64,000 nucleotides of DNA from Neolewinella aurantiaca (GCF_008014675.1 NZ_VOXD01000011.1:1-64000), one strand, 5' to 3'; positions 50,858-59,549 are shown, counted from the stretch's first letter. A program made the numbers and translations. Notes: generated from the letters alone by a model not told the origin.

Positions 50858-52336
50858 ATGGCAGACCCAAAAGGCTTCCTGGAAACAACAAGAGAACTAC
50901 CCGCGAAGCGCCCGGTAGAAGAAAGAAAAAAAGACTGGAAAGAACTCTACGAGCCAATGGCCGAAGAGAAAACGATCAAGCAGGCAAGCCGCTGCATGGA
51001 TTGCGGCGTACCTTTTTGCCACAGCGGTTGCCCGTTGGGCAACATCATTCCTGAATTCAACGATGCTGTTTATCAGGAAGATTGGCGCGAAGCCTGGAAT
51101 ATCCTCAGTGAGACCAACAATTTCCCTGAATTTACCGGCCGTATCTGCCCCGCACCCTGCGAAAGCGCTTGCGTGCTGGGGATCAATCAGCCGCCCGTAG
51201 CCATCGAGCACATCGAAAAAAGTATTGCTGAAGAGGCGTTCTCAAGAGGGTACGCACGCCCGAATCCGCCTAATTCCCGGACGGGAAAGAAAGTCTCGGT
51301 AATTGGATCAGGACCGGCAGGGCTGGCCGCCGCCGCCCAGCTCAACAAAGCAGGACACACGGTCACGGTTTACGAACGAAACACCCGCATTGGAGGCCTG
51401 CTGCGGTACGGTATTCCTGATTTCAAAATGGAAAAAACGGTCATCGACCGGCGGGTTGCGCTAATGGAAGCGGAAGGCATCCGTTTTGAGGTTAATGCCA
51501 ATGTGGGCGGGAACGTAGATGCAAAGCAACTTGTCAGAGAAAGTGACGCTGTCGTTCTGGCTGGTGGAAGCACCATTCCGCGCGATATTCCTTCTCCCGG
51601 CCGGGAGATGAAGGGAATTCATTTTGCCATGTCTTTCCTTGAGCAAAACAACAAACGTGTTGCGGGCGACGACCTCTCGGATCAGGAAGAAATTCATGCC
51701 AAAGGCAAGAATGTTGTCGTAATCGGCGGAGGAGATACCGGTGCGGATTGCGTAGGTACCAGCAATCGTCATGGTGCTGCTTCAGTGACCCAGATCGAAA
51801 TTATGGGGAAACCACCAACCGAGCGTAACCCTGATAACTGGCCCAACTGGCCAATGATCTTACGTACCTCCACCAGCCACGAAGAAGGCTGTGAACGTGA
51901 GTGGGCCATCCTTACCGAAGCCTTCCTGGGCGACGAAGACGGAAACCTGAAAGCGATCAAAACGGTTCAGATCCGTTGGGCGAAAGACGCCACCGGGCGC
52001 AACACTTTCGTCAAGGTGCCCGGTACGGAGCGTGAACTACCATGTGAACTACTACTGATTGCGGCCGGCTTCATGCACCCGCAGCACGAGGGCTTGCTGA
52101 GCAAGCTCGGGGTTGGCCTCGATCCGCGCCGCAACGTTGCTGCCGATCCGCAGCACGGCTACCAAACCAGCGTGCCGAAGGTCTTCGCTGCCGGTGATAT
52201 GCGCCGCGGCCAAAGCCTCGTGGTCTGGGCTATCTCCGAAGGACGCGAATGCGCCCGCTCAGTCGATGCTTTCCTTACCGGCGGTGAGTCCGTACTGGAA
52301 GGGAAGGACGCAGGTAAAATGGCTCTGGAAGTATAA
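50858..52336 (+). CDS. gltD: Glutamate synthase, small (beta) subunit
   Basis: Feeds electrons from NAD(P)H through FAD and 4Fe-4S clusters to GltB. It has 492 residues. The N-terminal cluster-binding region has [19 protein letters not shown] and [14 protein letters not shown], the two four-cysteine-type motifs of the family. The FAD fold begins [20 protein letters not shown] at about 147, with the [13 protein letters not shown] motif after it. The NAD(P)H fold is [17 protein letters not shown] at about 287. The C-terminal [23 protein letters not shown] binds FAD again. It ends in a strong terminator, closing the gltBD operon. Confidence 0.97.
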   Translation: MADPKGFLETTRELPAKRPVEERKKDWKELYEPMAEEKTIKQASRCMDCGVPFCHSGCPLGNIIPEFNDAVYQEDWREAWNILSETNNFPEFTGRICPAPCESACVLGINQPPVAIEHIEKSIAEEAFSRGYARPNPPNSRTGKKVSVIGSGPAGLAAAAQLNKAGHTVTVYERNTRIGGLLRYGIPDFKMEKTVIDRRVALMEAEGIRFEVNANVGGNVDAKQLVRESDAVVLAGGSTIPRDIPSPGREMKGIHFAMSFLEQNNKRVAGDDLSDQEEIHAKGKNVVVIGGGDTGADCVGTSNRHGAASVTQIEIMGKPPTERNPDNWPNWPMILRTSTSHEEGCEREWAILTEAFLGDEDGNLKAIKTVQIRWAKDATGRNTFVKVPGTERELPCELLLIAAGFMHPQHEGLLSKLGVGLDPRRNVAADPQHGYQTSVPKVFAAGDMRRGQSLVVWAISEGRECARSVDAFLTGGESVLEGKDAGKMALEV

Positions 52337-52361
52337 CTTCAGTGCTTAAACATCAGTTTTC

Positions 52362-52417
52362 AGCGTTCAGCATTCGGGCCATCTTCAATGGTGGCCTGAA
52401 TGCTGAACGCTTTTTTA
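52362..52417 (+). terminator. gltBD terminator
   Basis: A stem of about 20 bp (52362-52381 with 52392-52411, one G-T) with a 10-nt loop is followed by TTTTTTATT. The strongest terminator of this part. Confidence 0.92.
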
Positions 52418-52550
52418 TTAGGGGAGAACGCTAACGTCTGCGGGCTTAGCAACGGACCTGTCATTTCAACGATTACTGAAATACCTGTTTGGTTTTTTTA
52501 TTAGTTTGGCAGCACAGTTTTTTCGCATACATACTTTAAACCAAACACAA

Positions 52551-54110
52551 ATGAGAATTACCACACTTTTAATAGCTTTACTCTGCACCTGCGGCCTCGC
52601 CCGCCTGGATGCCCAGGAAGCCGTTAACGAAGACATCAACACCATCATCCGTAAGCACGGCTTGGAACAGAGCCAGGCCATGGAAATCGCCGGCTGGATG
52701 ACCGACGTTTACGGCCCCCGCCTCACCGGATCGCCAATGCTGGACAAGGCCACCGACTGGGCGCAAAAAACGCTGAACGAGTGGGGAATGAAGAACGTCC
52801 ACCTCGAAGAATGGGGCCCTTTCGGTACCGGTTGGGAAATGTCTCACTTCGAAATGCATGCTTCCAGCCCGAGTTATTGGCCATTGATCGCCTACCCAAA
52901 GGCCTGGTCGCCATCCGTGAAGGGAACGGGAAGCGTCATCTACATGGCCGCCGAAACGGTCGAAGACCTCGCGCAGTACAAAGGCAAACTGAAGGGGAAG
53001 TTCGTCCTGCTCGATACCATCCGGGAGGTCAAAGAAATCTGGGAGCCCAACGCTAAACGGCACGATGCGGAAAGCCTGTTGGACATGGCGAATGCTCCAA
53101 TGCCGACTCCACGACCACGCCGTAACTACAACCTGGGGGCCCGCGGTTTCCGGACAGCACTGTGGGAACTTATGGAAGAAGAAAAACCGCTGGCAATTCT
53201 GGACCGCAGTTATAAAGGCGACCACGGAACAGTGTTTGTTTCCAGTGCACGAACGGCCGAAGGCCGGTCTCGCGACAAAGACAAAAAGGTAGTCCCACAG
53301 GTGACCGTTGCGGTGGAACACTACAACCGCATCCTCCGTAACCTGCAGCGTGGGATCGATGTGAAACTGAGCATCGACATGAAGGCCGAGTATACCAACC
53401 CGGACGAAATGGAGCACAACATCATCGCCGAAATCCCCGGAACCGACCTTAAAGACGAGGTAGTCATGTTCGGCGCTCACTTCGACTCATGGCATACCGC
53501 TACTGGTGCAACCGACAACGGGGCCGGCTCTACCGTCATGATGGAAGCGGCCCGTATCCTGCTGGAAACGATCAAGGAAAGCGGTGTACAACCCCGCCGT
53601 ACCCTCCGCCTCGCGCTCTGGACCGGCGAAGAGCAGGGCCTGCTGGGCTCGCGCGGGTACGCCAAAGACCATTTTGCCGTTTTCCCTCCCGACAGCTACA
53701 CGCCCCAAAGCCTGAAACCTGAGCAGGAAAAAATCTCTGCTTACTATAATCTGGATAACGGAACCGGAAAAGTTCGGGGTATTTACCTGCAGGGCAACGA
53801 GGCGGTTGCACCCATCTTCCGTGCCTGGCTGCAACCTTTCAAAGACCTCGACGCCAGCACGGTGAGCCTCGGCAATACCGGAGGCACCGATCACCTCACT
53901 TTCGATGCCGTAGGCATACCCGGCTTTCAGTTCATTCAGGAGCCGATGGCCTACTTTGCCCGTACCCACCACTCGAATATGGATAACTTTGATCACCTGT
54001 CCGGAGAAGACCTCTCGCAGGCGGCTACGATTATCGCCTCTTTCGTGTTCCATACTGCGATGCGCGACGAAATGCTGCCCCGGAAAGAAAGTAAGATAGA
54101 CGGGAAATAA
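52551..54110 (+). CDS. Secreted M28 family aminopeptidase/carboxypeptidase
   Basis: A 519-residue zinc peptidase. ATG 52551 opens a signal peptide (MRITTLLIALLCTCGLARLD before AQ) preceded by no Shine-Dalgarno. A PA-like insert occupies the middle (VKGTGSVIYMAAETVEDLAQ...KGKFVLLD), as in exported M28 enzymes. The catalytic domain has the zinc and base motifs VMFGAHFDSWHTATGATDNGAG, WTGEEQGLLGSRGYAKDH, YNLDNGTGKVRG and GGTDHLTFDAVGIPGFQF. No T9SS sorting domain is present, so it is probably periplasmic or released another way. Codons for LCTCGLA in the signal peptide overlap a dispersed-repeat copy. It stands alone after gltBD. Confidence 0.94.
   Translation: MRITTLLIALLCTCGLARLDAQEAVNEDINTIIRKHGLEQSQAMEIAGWMTDVYGPRLTGSPMLDKATDWAQKTLNEWGMKNVHLEEWGPFGTGWEMSHFEMHASSPSYWPLIAYPKAWSPSVKGTGSVIYMAAETVEDLAQYKGKLKGKFVLLDTIREVKEIWEPNAKRHDAESLLDMANAPMPTPRPRRNYNLGARGFRTALWELMEEEKPLAILDRSYKGDHGTVFVSSARTAEGRSRDKDKKVVPQVTVAVEHYNRILRNLQRGIDVKLSIDMKAEYTNPDEMEHNIIAEIPGTDLKDEVVMFGAHFDSWHTATGATDNGAGSTVMMEAARILLETIKESGVQPRRTLRLALWTGEEQGLLGSRGYAKDHFAVFPPDSYTPQSLKPEQEKISAYYNLDNGTGKVRGIYLQGNEAVAPIFRAWLQPFKDLDASTVSLGNTGGTDHLTFDAVGIPGFQFIQEPMAYFARTHHSNMDNFDHLSGEDLSQAATIIASFVFHTAMRDEMLPRKESKIDGK
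52582..52601 (+). repeat. Dispersed 20-bp repeat, copy 9 (inside the M28 signal peptide)
   Basis: 18 of 20 matches, in frame TGC ACC TGC GGC CTC GCC (Cys-Thr-Cys-Gly-Leu-Ala), supplying the end of the hydrophobic part of the signal peptide. Confidence 0.7.
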
Positions 54111-54240
54111 ATCCTTGATCGCGAGGCACCAGACGCCACCATTGGTCTTTGAATCAGGCAGGGACCTTTCAAAAGGCACGCTTCAGACGACGCGTGTTTT
54201 TCAGCGGCTAAGATCTCAGTCAACAACATTGAGCATATAG

Positions 54241-54270
54241 TTCCGTCCCGGCAATAATGCCTGGACGGAA
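54241..54270. terminator. 30-nt hairpin
   Basis: 8 bp (54241-54248 with 54263-54270), one C-T mismatch, then 4 bp (54250-54253 with 54258-54261) and an ATAA loop. It is followed by TTAGC with no T-run, so it is either a mild terminator for the M28 gene or part of a structured RNA. Confidence 0.5.
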
Positions 54271-54345
54271 TTAGCTGGATGGATTCGCTTCGAACCAACT
54301 GATTGATTCACTTTGTCGAAGTTGAAAAAGGTCGGTTGCTGCCAT

Positions 54346-54435
54346 ACTGCCGGACATTTTTGATTTTCCACTTCACCCTCCGGCAAACTTCGCCTTAAGG
54401 CTCAGCGGAGAGGGAACCTGAAAATGTCCGGTAGT
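54346..54435. other. 90-nt foldback element
   Basis: Inverted 15-bp arms (54346-54360 with 54421-54435, one G-T) enclose 60 nt. Inside, CCCTCCG pairs with CGGAGAGGG, allowing a 2-nt bulge, around a CGCC/GGCT mini-hairpin. The nested arms resemble a small MITE or a structured RNA. Confidence 0.55.
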
Positions 54436-54464
54436 GTGCCTTACCACTTTGCCCCAGGTTTATT

Positions 54465-54851
54465 ATGCAACGATCTCCTTACCGGTTGTTTCTCATCGAT
54501 GGCCTTGGAGCCATCTTGTCTGCAGTTTCTTTAGGATTCATCCTGCCGTATTTCAACGAGTACATCGGACTTCCATCAACTTCGCTGTACTTGCTGGCAG
54601 TGCTGCCGGTGGTTTTTGCCGCCTATTCACTAGCGTGCTACTACCTCCGACCAGTTCATTTTCAACCATTCCTGGCCGGAATTGCAATTGCCAATTTCGC
54701 GTATTGCTGTCTGACGACTACAGTGTTGTTAATCAATCGGCATTCAGTCACCAATTTAGGAGCAGCCTATTTTACGGCTGAGATTATCGTGATTTCAGTG
54801 CTTGTATATATTGAGTGGCGAACGGCAGCGATTGCCAAAAGACATTTGTAG
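54465..54851 (+). CDS. Small four-helix membrane protein
   Basis: A 128-residue protein with four hydrophobic segments: LIDGLGAILSAVSLGFILPYF (about 10-30), LYLLAVLPVVFAAYSLACYYL (about 41-61), FLAGIAIANFAYCCLTTTVLLI (about 68-89) and LGAAYFTAEIIVISVLVYIEW (about 97-118). The basic C-terminal tail (RTAAIAKRHL) suggests a cytoplasmic end. The short DGLGA line at the start of the first helix is found in a widespread group of small uncharacterised bacterial membrane proteins. Its stop lies 46 nt before the tricorn-type gene, with that gene's promoter-like box between. Function not known. Confidence 0.8.
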   Translation: MQRSPYRLFLIDGLGAILSAVSLGFILPYFNEYIGLPSTSLYLLAVLPVVFAAYSLACYYLRPVHFQPFLAGIAIANFAYCCLTTTVLLINRHSVTNLGAAYFTAEIIVISVLVYIEWRTAAIAKRHL

Positions 54852-54867
54852 TAATCATATTTATTTC

Positions 54868-54875
54868 TACCTTCA
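54868..54875 (+). promoter_or_regulatory. Promoter -7 box of the tricorn-type protease
   Basis: TACCTTCA, 22 nt before the preferred GTG start, differs from the smc and dapB boxes only at the last base. Confidence 0.4.
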
Positions 54876-54897
54876 AGCCACCCAAACCAAACAACCA

Positions 54898-57800
54898 GTG
54901 AAAAACCTCCTTTTATTATTCTGCGCTATCGTCTCCTTCAGTTCTTACGGCCAGACGGCACCCAACTGGCTACGCCACGCAGCTATTTCTCCTGACGGTA
55001 GCCAGATCGCTTTTACCTATAAGGGGGATTTGTACAAAGTGCCCGCTGCCGGTGGCACTGCGACCCAACTCACTTTCCACGACGCCCATGACTACATGGC
55101 CACCTGGAGTAAAGACGGCAAACAGTTGGCTTTTGCCTCCGAGCGATACGGGAATTTTGACGTGTTTGTTATGCCCGCCACCGGCGGGCAGGCGCGCCGG
55201 CTTACCTTCCATTCCAACGCCGAAGTGCCGTATAGCTTTGCGCCGGATGGCAAGTCGGTTTACTTCGGTGCTTTGCGTCAGGATGATGTCCGGCACCGCC
55301 AGTATCCCCATCGCTCGCAATCAGAACTTTATAGTGTACCAGTCGATGCGGGCCGGGTCAGCCAGGTTATGACTGTCCCCGCCGAATTCGTGCAGGCCAC
55401 CAAGGATGGAAAAACCATTTTTTACCACGACAAAAAAGGTGGCGAAGACGAATACCGCAAGCACCAAAATTCATCCATCACGCGTGATCTTTGGCGTTAC
55501 GACACCAAGACCGGGAAGCATACCCAGCTTACCACCAACACCGCCGAAGATCGTCAGCCCGTACTCAGCGCCGACGAAAAAACGCTTTATTTCCTCAGTG
55601 AGCGAAGCGGCTCGTTTAATGTTTTCAAAATGCCGGTCAATGATCCGGCGCGGGCGGAGCAGCTGAGTAAGTTTTCAAAACATCCGGTTCGCTTCCTCAG
55701 CATTGGTGGCGGAACACTGTGCTTTGGTTACGACGGAGAGCTGTACACCATGAAAGAGGGTGGGGAACCCCAAAAAGTTGCCGTCTCCATCATCACCCAG
55801 GACAAAGCCAACACCGACAAGTTCATTTCCATCAGCGGCGGTGTCAGCGAGATGGAAGTCTCGCCCAGCGGCAAAGAAATCGCCTTCATCGCCCGGGGAG
55901 AGGTTTTCGTTACCTCCGTCGGCGAGTCATTTACCAAACGCCTTACCAATACCCCCGAGCAGGAGCGCTTCGTTACCTGGGGGCCCGACGGGAAATCCGT
56001 CGTCTACAGTTCCGAACGCGACGGCAAGTGGAGCATCTTCGAAACAAAGAAGGTCCGCGGAGAAGAACCTTTTTTCTACGCCGCCACACTAATCAACGAA
56101 ACCCCGGTTCTCGAGAACGAGTCGGACAACTACCTCGCACAGTTCTCACCCGATGGCAAGAAGATGGCCTACGTAAAAGGTCGCCGCAGTATTGTCGTGC
56201 GCGACGTCGCCTCCGGAAGTGAAACAGTACTGATGGATTCCTCCGAACTCTTCCACATGGGCGACGGAGACAAGTACTTCACCTGGAGCCCCGACTCCGA
56301 ATGGCTGCTGATCGAATGGGATGTTCTCCTGAACAACAGCGAAGTCCTGCTCATGAAGGCCGATGGCTCTAAACGTGTCAACCTCAACGAAAGCGGCTAC
56401 TACGACTCCCGCCCGAAATGGGTAAACGGAGGTAAGCAAATGATCTGGTTTACCAACCGTGACGGACTTAAATCCTACGCCACCAGCGGCCGGTCAGAGC
56501 AGGATGTTTACGCCATGTTCTTCACCCAGGAAGGCTGGGATAATTTCAACCTTTCCGATGAAGAGTTCAAACTCATGAAAGCCGTAAAAGAGGCGGAGAA
56601 AAAAGATAAGAAAGACAAAAAAGACAAAGACAAAAAAGACGACGATAAGAAAGACGACGACAAAAAGGATGATGAGAAGAAGGTCGAAAAACTGGCCTTC
56701 GACTGGGACAATATGGACGAACGCACCAAGCGCCTCACCATCCATTCTTCCCGCCTGGGCGATGCTGTGCTCTCCAAAGACGGCGAGAAACTCTACTACC
56801 TGTCCACCTTCGAAAAAGGAGCTAACCTCTGGAGCACCAACCTCCGCACCAAGGCCACCAAAATGGAGATGAAAATCGGCTCTAACGGCCGTCTGGAGTG
56901 GGACAAAGACATGAAAAACCTCTACCTCCTCAGTGGAGGGCGGATATCCAAGATCGACGTTGCCAAGAGCAAGAAGGAAACCGTAAAGATCAGTGGCGAA
57001 ATGGCTTACGACGTAGAGGCAGAACGCCAGGCCATGTTTGATCACGTCTGGATCCGGACCAACGCCGTATTCTACGAACCCACCTTCCACGGCATCGATT
57101 GGAACATGATGCGGACCGAATACCAGAAGTACCTGCCATCCATCGGCAACTCATTCGAGCTGACCGAAATGCTCTCCGAAATGCTGGGCGAACTCAATGT
57201 TTCTCACGCCGGTGCCCGCTACCGCAGCAGCGGTTTTACCAATCCTGACAAGACGGCATCGTTGGGCATTTTCATGAATTACGATCATAAAGGAAACGGA
57301 ATCCTGATCGACGAGGTACTTGCGGGCGGGCCTCTCGATAAAGCCGCTTTTAATGTAAAACCAGGCATGATCATCGAAGCCATCAACGGGGAAACCATCC
57401 TCGCTAACCGCGACGTAGCGTCTTACCTCAACCGCAAAGAAGGGGAGTTTACCCTGCTGGAGTTAGTTGATCCCGCTACCAAAAAACGGGACACCATCAC
57501 CATGAAACCTATTTCTCTCGGCGAAGAGAACGGCCTGCTTTACAAGCGCTGGGTGAAGATGAACGAAAAAGAGGTCGACGAAAAAAGCGGCGGAACGCTT
57601 GGTTACGTCCACATTCCGGGAATGGGCGACGGGCCTTACCGCAGTATCTATCAGGACATGATGGGCAAATACTTCAACCGCAAGGCCATGATCGTCGACA
57701 CACGCTTCAACGGCGGCGGAGACCTGGTGGCCGACCTTGCGATGTTCTTCACCGGTACACCTTTCATTACCTACGCAACCGAAGCCAAGGTTGTTGGCGG

Positions 57801-58143
57801 AGAGCCTACCTCCCGCTGGACTAAGCCTACGCTGGCTCTGATCAACGAAGCACAATACTCCGACGGACACTGCTTCGCTTGTGGTTACACCGACCTCAAA
57901 ATCGGTAAAACGGTTGGAATGCCTACGCCGGGTACCTGCTCCTTCGCCGGGTGGGAGCGCCTGCCCGACGGATCGGTATGGGGAGTAGTTCCTGTTTCGG
58001 CCAAAGACATCAACGGCAACTGGATGGAAAATAACCAGACGGAACCGATGATCAAGGTCAAAAACATGCCAGGAGTCGTTGACCAGGGGCGCGACGAGCA
58101 ACTGGAGCGTGCCATCGCGGAATTACTAAAAGACGTTAACTGA
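54898..58143 (+). CDS. Exported tricorn-type S41 family protease
   Basis: A 1,081-residue serine protease. GTG 54898 is preferred because it opens directly into a signal peptide (MKNLLLLFCAIVSFSSYGQ, with V read as M) and lies behind a promoter-like box; the longer frame from 54802 has an unlikely N-terminus. Domains in order: a PD40/WD40-like propeller (PDGSQIAFTYKGDLYKVPA and later SPDG blades); a very charged Lys-Asp linker near nt 56590-56690; a second propeller part; the tricorn core with Ser769-His770 in LNVSHAG; a PDZ domain (GILIDEVLAGGPLDKAAF); and the S41 domain with nucleophile Ser988 in NEAQYSDGHCF. Tricorn cuts peptides made by other proteases. Here the signal peptide implies periplasmic work, perhaps with the M28 peptidase. 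Confidence 0.93.
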   Translation: MKNLLLLFCAIVSFSSYGQTAPNWLRHAAISPDGSQIAFTYKGDLYKVPAAGGTATQLTFHDAHDYMATWSKDGKQLAFASERYGNFDVFVMPATGGQARRLTFHSNAEVPYSFAPDGKSVYFGALRQDDVRHRQYPHRSQSELYSVPVDAGRVSQVMTVPAEFVQATKDGKTIFYHDKKGGEDEYRKHQNSSITRDLWRYDTKTGKHTQLTTNTAEDRQPVLSADEKTLYFLSERSGSFNVFKMPVNDPARAEQLSKFSKHPVRFLSIGGGTLCFGYDGELYTMKEGGEPQKVAVSIITQDKANTDKFISISGGVSEMEVSPSGKEIAFIARGEVFVTSVGESFTKRLTNTPEQERFVTWGPDGKSVVYSSERDGKWSIFETKKVRGEEPFFYAATLINETPVLENESDNYLAQFSPDGKKMAYVKGRRSIVVRDVASGSETVLMDSSELFHMGDGDKYFTWSPDSEWLLIEWDVLLNNSEVLLMKADGSKRVNLNESGYYDSRPKWVNGGKQMIWFTNRDGLKSYATSGRSEQDVYAMFFTQEGWDNFNLSDEEFKLMKAVKEAEKKDKKDKKDKDKKDDDKKDDDKKDDEKKVEKLAFDWDNMDERTKRLTIHSSRLGDAVLSKDGEKLYYLSTFEKGANLWSTNLRTKATKMEMKIGSNGRLEWDKDMKNLYLLSGGRISKIDVAKSKKETVKISGEMAYDVEAERQAMFDHVWIRTNAVFYEPTFHGIDWNMMRTEYQKYLPSIGNSFELTEMLSEMLGELNVSHAGARYRSSGFTNPDKTASLGIFMNYDHKGNGILIDEVLAGGPLDKAAFNVKPGMIIEAINGETILANRDVASYLNRKEGEFTLLELVDPATKKRDTITMKPISLGEENGLLYKRWVKMNEKEVDEKSGGTLGYVHIPGMGDGPYRSIYQDMMGKYFNRKAMIVDTRFNGGGDLVADLAMFFTGTPFITYATEAKVVGGEPTSRWTKPTLALINEAQYSDGHCFACGYTDLKIGKTVGMPTPGTCSFAGWERLPDGSVWGVVPVSAKDINGNWMENNQTEPMIKVKNMPGVVDQGRDEQLERAIAELLKDVN

Positions 58144-58418
58144 TGAATATTTTTGCTTTGAAGGGCCACCGGGTACGGGCGGTTGATCCATTACCGCCAC
58201 CTAGCAACGGCTGGCCGACCATTGACCCGCAAGGACTGACGGCCGGAGAACTTTATACAGTAGAGTGTACTGAGGTTCACAGCTACAACACGGTTGTTTC
58301 CTTACAGGAAATCTCCGATCGCAGTTACAACTCGGTGCTCTTCGAAGATGTAGACGAACAGTCGGAAGAGGATGATGCGAAACACCCCTACCATCAGAGG
58401 GACGAAGAAGACTATTAA
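58143..58418 (+). CDS. Small protein overlapping the tricorn-type gene
   Basis: A 91-residue protein whose ATG overlaps the tricorn stop by one base (TGATG), a typical arrangement for coupled translation. It begins MNIFALKGHRVRAVDP. The middle TAGELYTVECTEVHSYNTVVSLQE is strand-like, and the end is strongly acidic (FEDVDEQSEEDDAKHPYHQRDEEDY). There is no signal peptide and no membrane segment. Because the tricorn protein is probably exported and this one is not, a direct complex is doubtful. I do not recognise the family. The overlap and codon pattern support a real gene, but its short length leaves some doubt. Confidence 0.7.
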   Translation: MNIFALKGHRVRAVDPLPPPSNGWPTIDPQGLTAGELYTVECTEVHSYNTVVSLQEISDRSYNSVLFEDVDEQSEEDDAKHPYHQRDEEDY

Positions 58419-58448
58419 TCAGGGATCTGTTTTTTCTGAGAAACTGCC

Positions 58449-58468
58449 TTTGCACCCGCGTCCGCGCC
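58449..58468 (+). repeat. Dispersed 20-bp repeat, copy 10
   Basis: 18 of 20 matches, intergenic, 30 nt after the stop of the small gene. One of its two differences lies within the otherwise invariant GCACCTGCG core. Confidence 0.75.
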
Positions 58469-58568
58469 GGAGAATGTCTGGTGTCGTGAAAAGACCCTCA
58501 ACTTACTTTCTTGCCCGGCGGTACAACAGCGGCCTCAGCAAAAACATTATTGAGGCAAATAAATCGTA

Positions 58569-59549
58569 ATGAAGAACTATCTCCTCCTCCTGCTGGCTAT
58601 TATTTTTACCACCGGTCTTTCCGCCCAGGGCCGTACTGAAGTTGAAGGCCAGCGCGCTGAACTGGGTAAAGTTAGCTGGTACCGCAACTACGATCAGGCG
58701 CTTGCGCTGGCCGAAAAAAGCGGTAAGCCGGTATTGATTTTGTTTCAGGAGGTGCCAGGTTGTGCCACCTGCCAGCGCTACGGCACGTCTACGCTCAGCC
58801 ATCCGCTCATGGTGGAAGCCATAGAGAACGAATTTATTCCGTTGGCAATCTTCAATAATAAAGGGGGCGACGATGCGCGGGTGCTGGCAAAGTTTGGAGA
58901 GCCCAGTTGGAACAACCCTGTGGTGCGGATCGTGGACGAGAAGGGCAAAAATCTCGTTGACCGGGTGGCGGGGAACTACTCTCCGCAGGGTCTGTACGCA
59001 GCGATGGCGCAAACACTGATCAGCCGACAAAAGACGATTCCCGGTTATATGGAAGTATTGGGCCTTGAGCTTTCCGCTTCCGCTGCGCCGGTGAAGGAAG
59101 CCTACTACCAGATGTATTGTTTTTGGAGCGGAGAGCACCACCTAGGTAACAACGATGCCGTGCTGACCACCGAGCCAGGCTTCCTGAATGGCCACGAAGT
59201 AGTTAAGGTGAAGTACGATCCCGCTAAAGCCAACGAGGCGCAACTGGCTCAGTACGCTGCACAGAAAGACATCAAACAGGTCAAAGGCAATGCCGGCTAC
59301 CGCATTGCGGCAAAGGATCACTACTACCAGCTGCAGCAAACCGATTACGTTTATCTACCCTTGACGGAAGTACAAAAAACCAAAATGAACGCTGCCTACG
59401 GCAGGGGAGAAGACCTCGGGCGTTTCCTGAGCCCCCGCCAGAAAGCGTTTATGACGCTTATAAAGAAGGATAGAAAGCCTGCCTCGAAGCTGTACGCCCT
59501 GAATTTTGACGAAGCCTGGCAGACTATGCTGGGCCTCAGCAAAAAGTAA
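58569..59549 (+). CDS. Exported thioredoxin-like / MsrA-like fusion protein
   Basis: A 326-residue protein with signal peptide MKNYLLLLLAIIFTTGLSA before QGRTE. The first domain (about 35-150) is thioredoxin-like, with WYRNYDQALALAEKSGKPVLILF and the active-site region EVPGCATCQRYG (a Cys-Ala-Thr-Cys pair), followed by the cis-Pro region WNNPVVRIVDEKG. The second domain resembles peptide methionine sulfoxide reductase A: YYQMYCFWSGEHHLGNND retains the Cys-Phe-Trp of the MsrA active site, and TEPGFLNGHEVVKVKYDP matches its GFxGGHEVVxVxYDP line. The usual Gly before Cys-Phe-Trp is Tyr here, so activity is uncertain. A periplasmic repair enzyme with its own reductant domain is a reasonable guess. 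Confidence 0.85.
   Translation: MKNYLLLLLAIIFTTGLSAQGRTEVEGQRAELGKVSWYRNYDQALALAEKSGKPVLILFQEVPGCATCQRYGTSTLSHPLMVEAIENEFIPLAIFNNKGGDDARVLAKFGEPSWNNPVVRIVDEKGKNLVDRVAGNYSPQGLYAAMAQTLISRQKTIPGYMEVLGLELSASAAPVKEAYYQMYCFWSGEHHLGNNDAVLTTEPGFLNGHEVVKVKYDPAKANEAQLAQYAAQKDIKQVKGNAGYRIAAKDHYYQLQQTDYVYLPLTEVQKTKMNAAYGRGEDLGRFLSPRQKAFMTLIKKDRKPASKLYALNFDEAWQTMLGLSKK

Larger units (their letters stand above)
54111..54464. other. Intergenic region with structured elements
   Basis: About 350 bp without a gene. It contains the hairpin at 54241-54270 and the foldback element at 54346-54435, listed separately. The last 30 nt presumably carry the promoter of the next gene, although no clear box is seen. Confidence 0.6.

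Noticed and set aside
52578-53480. A 300-codon antisense frame within the M28 peptidase gene
   Set aside because: It lies wholly under a well-supported gene with catalytic motifs and shows no family features.
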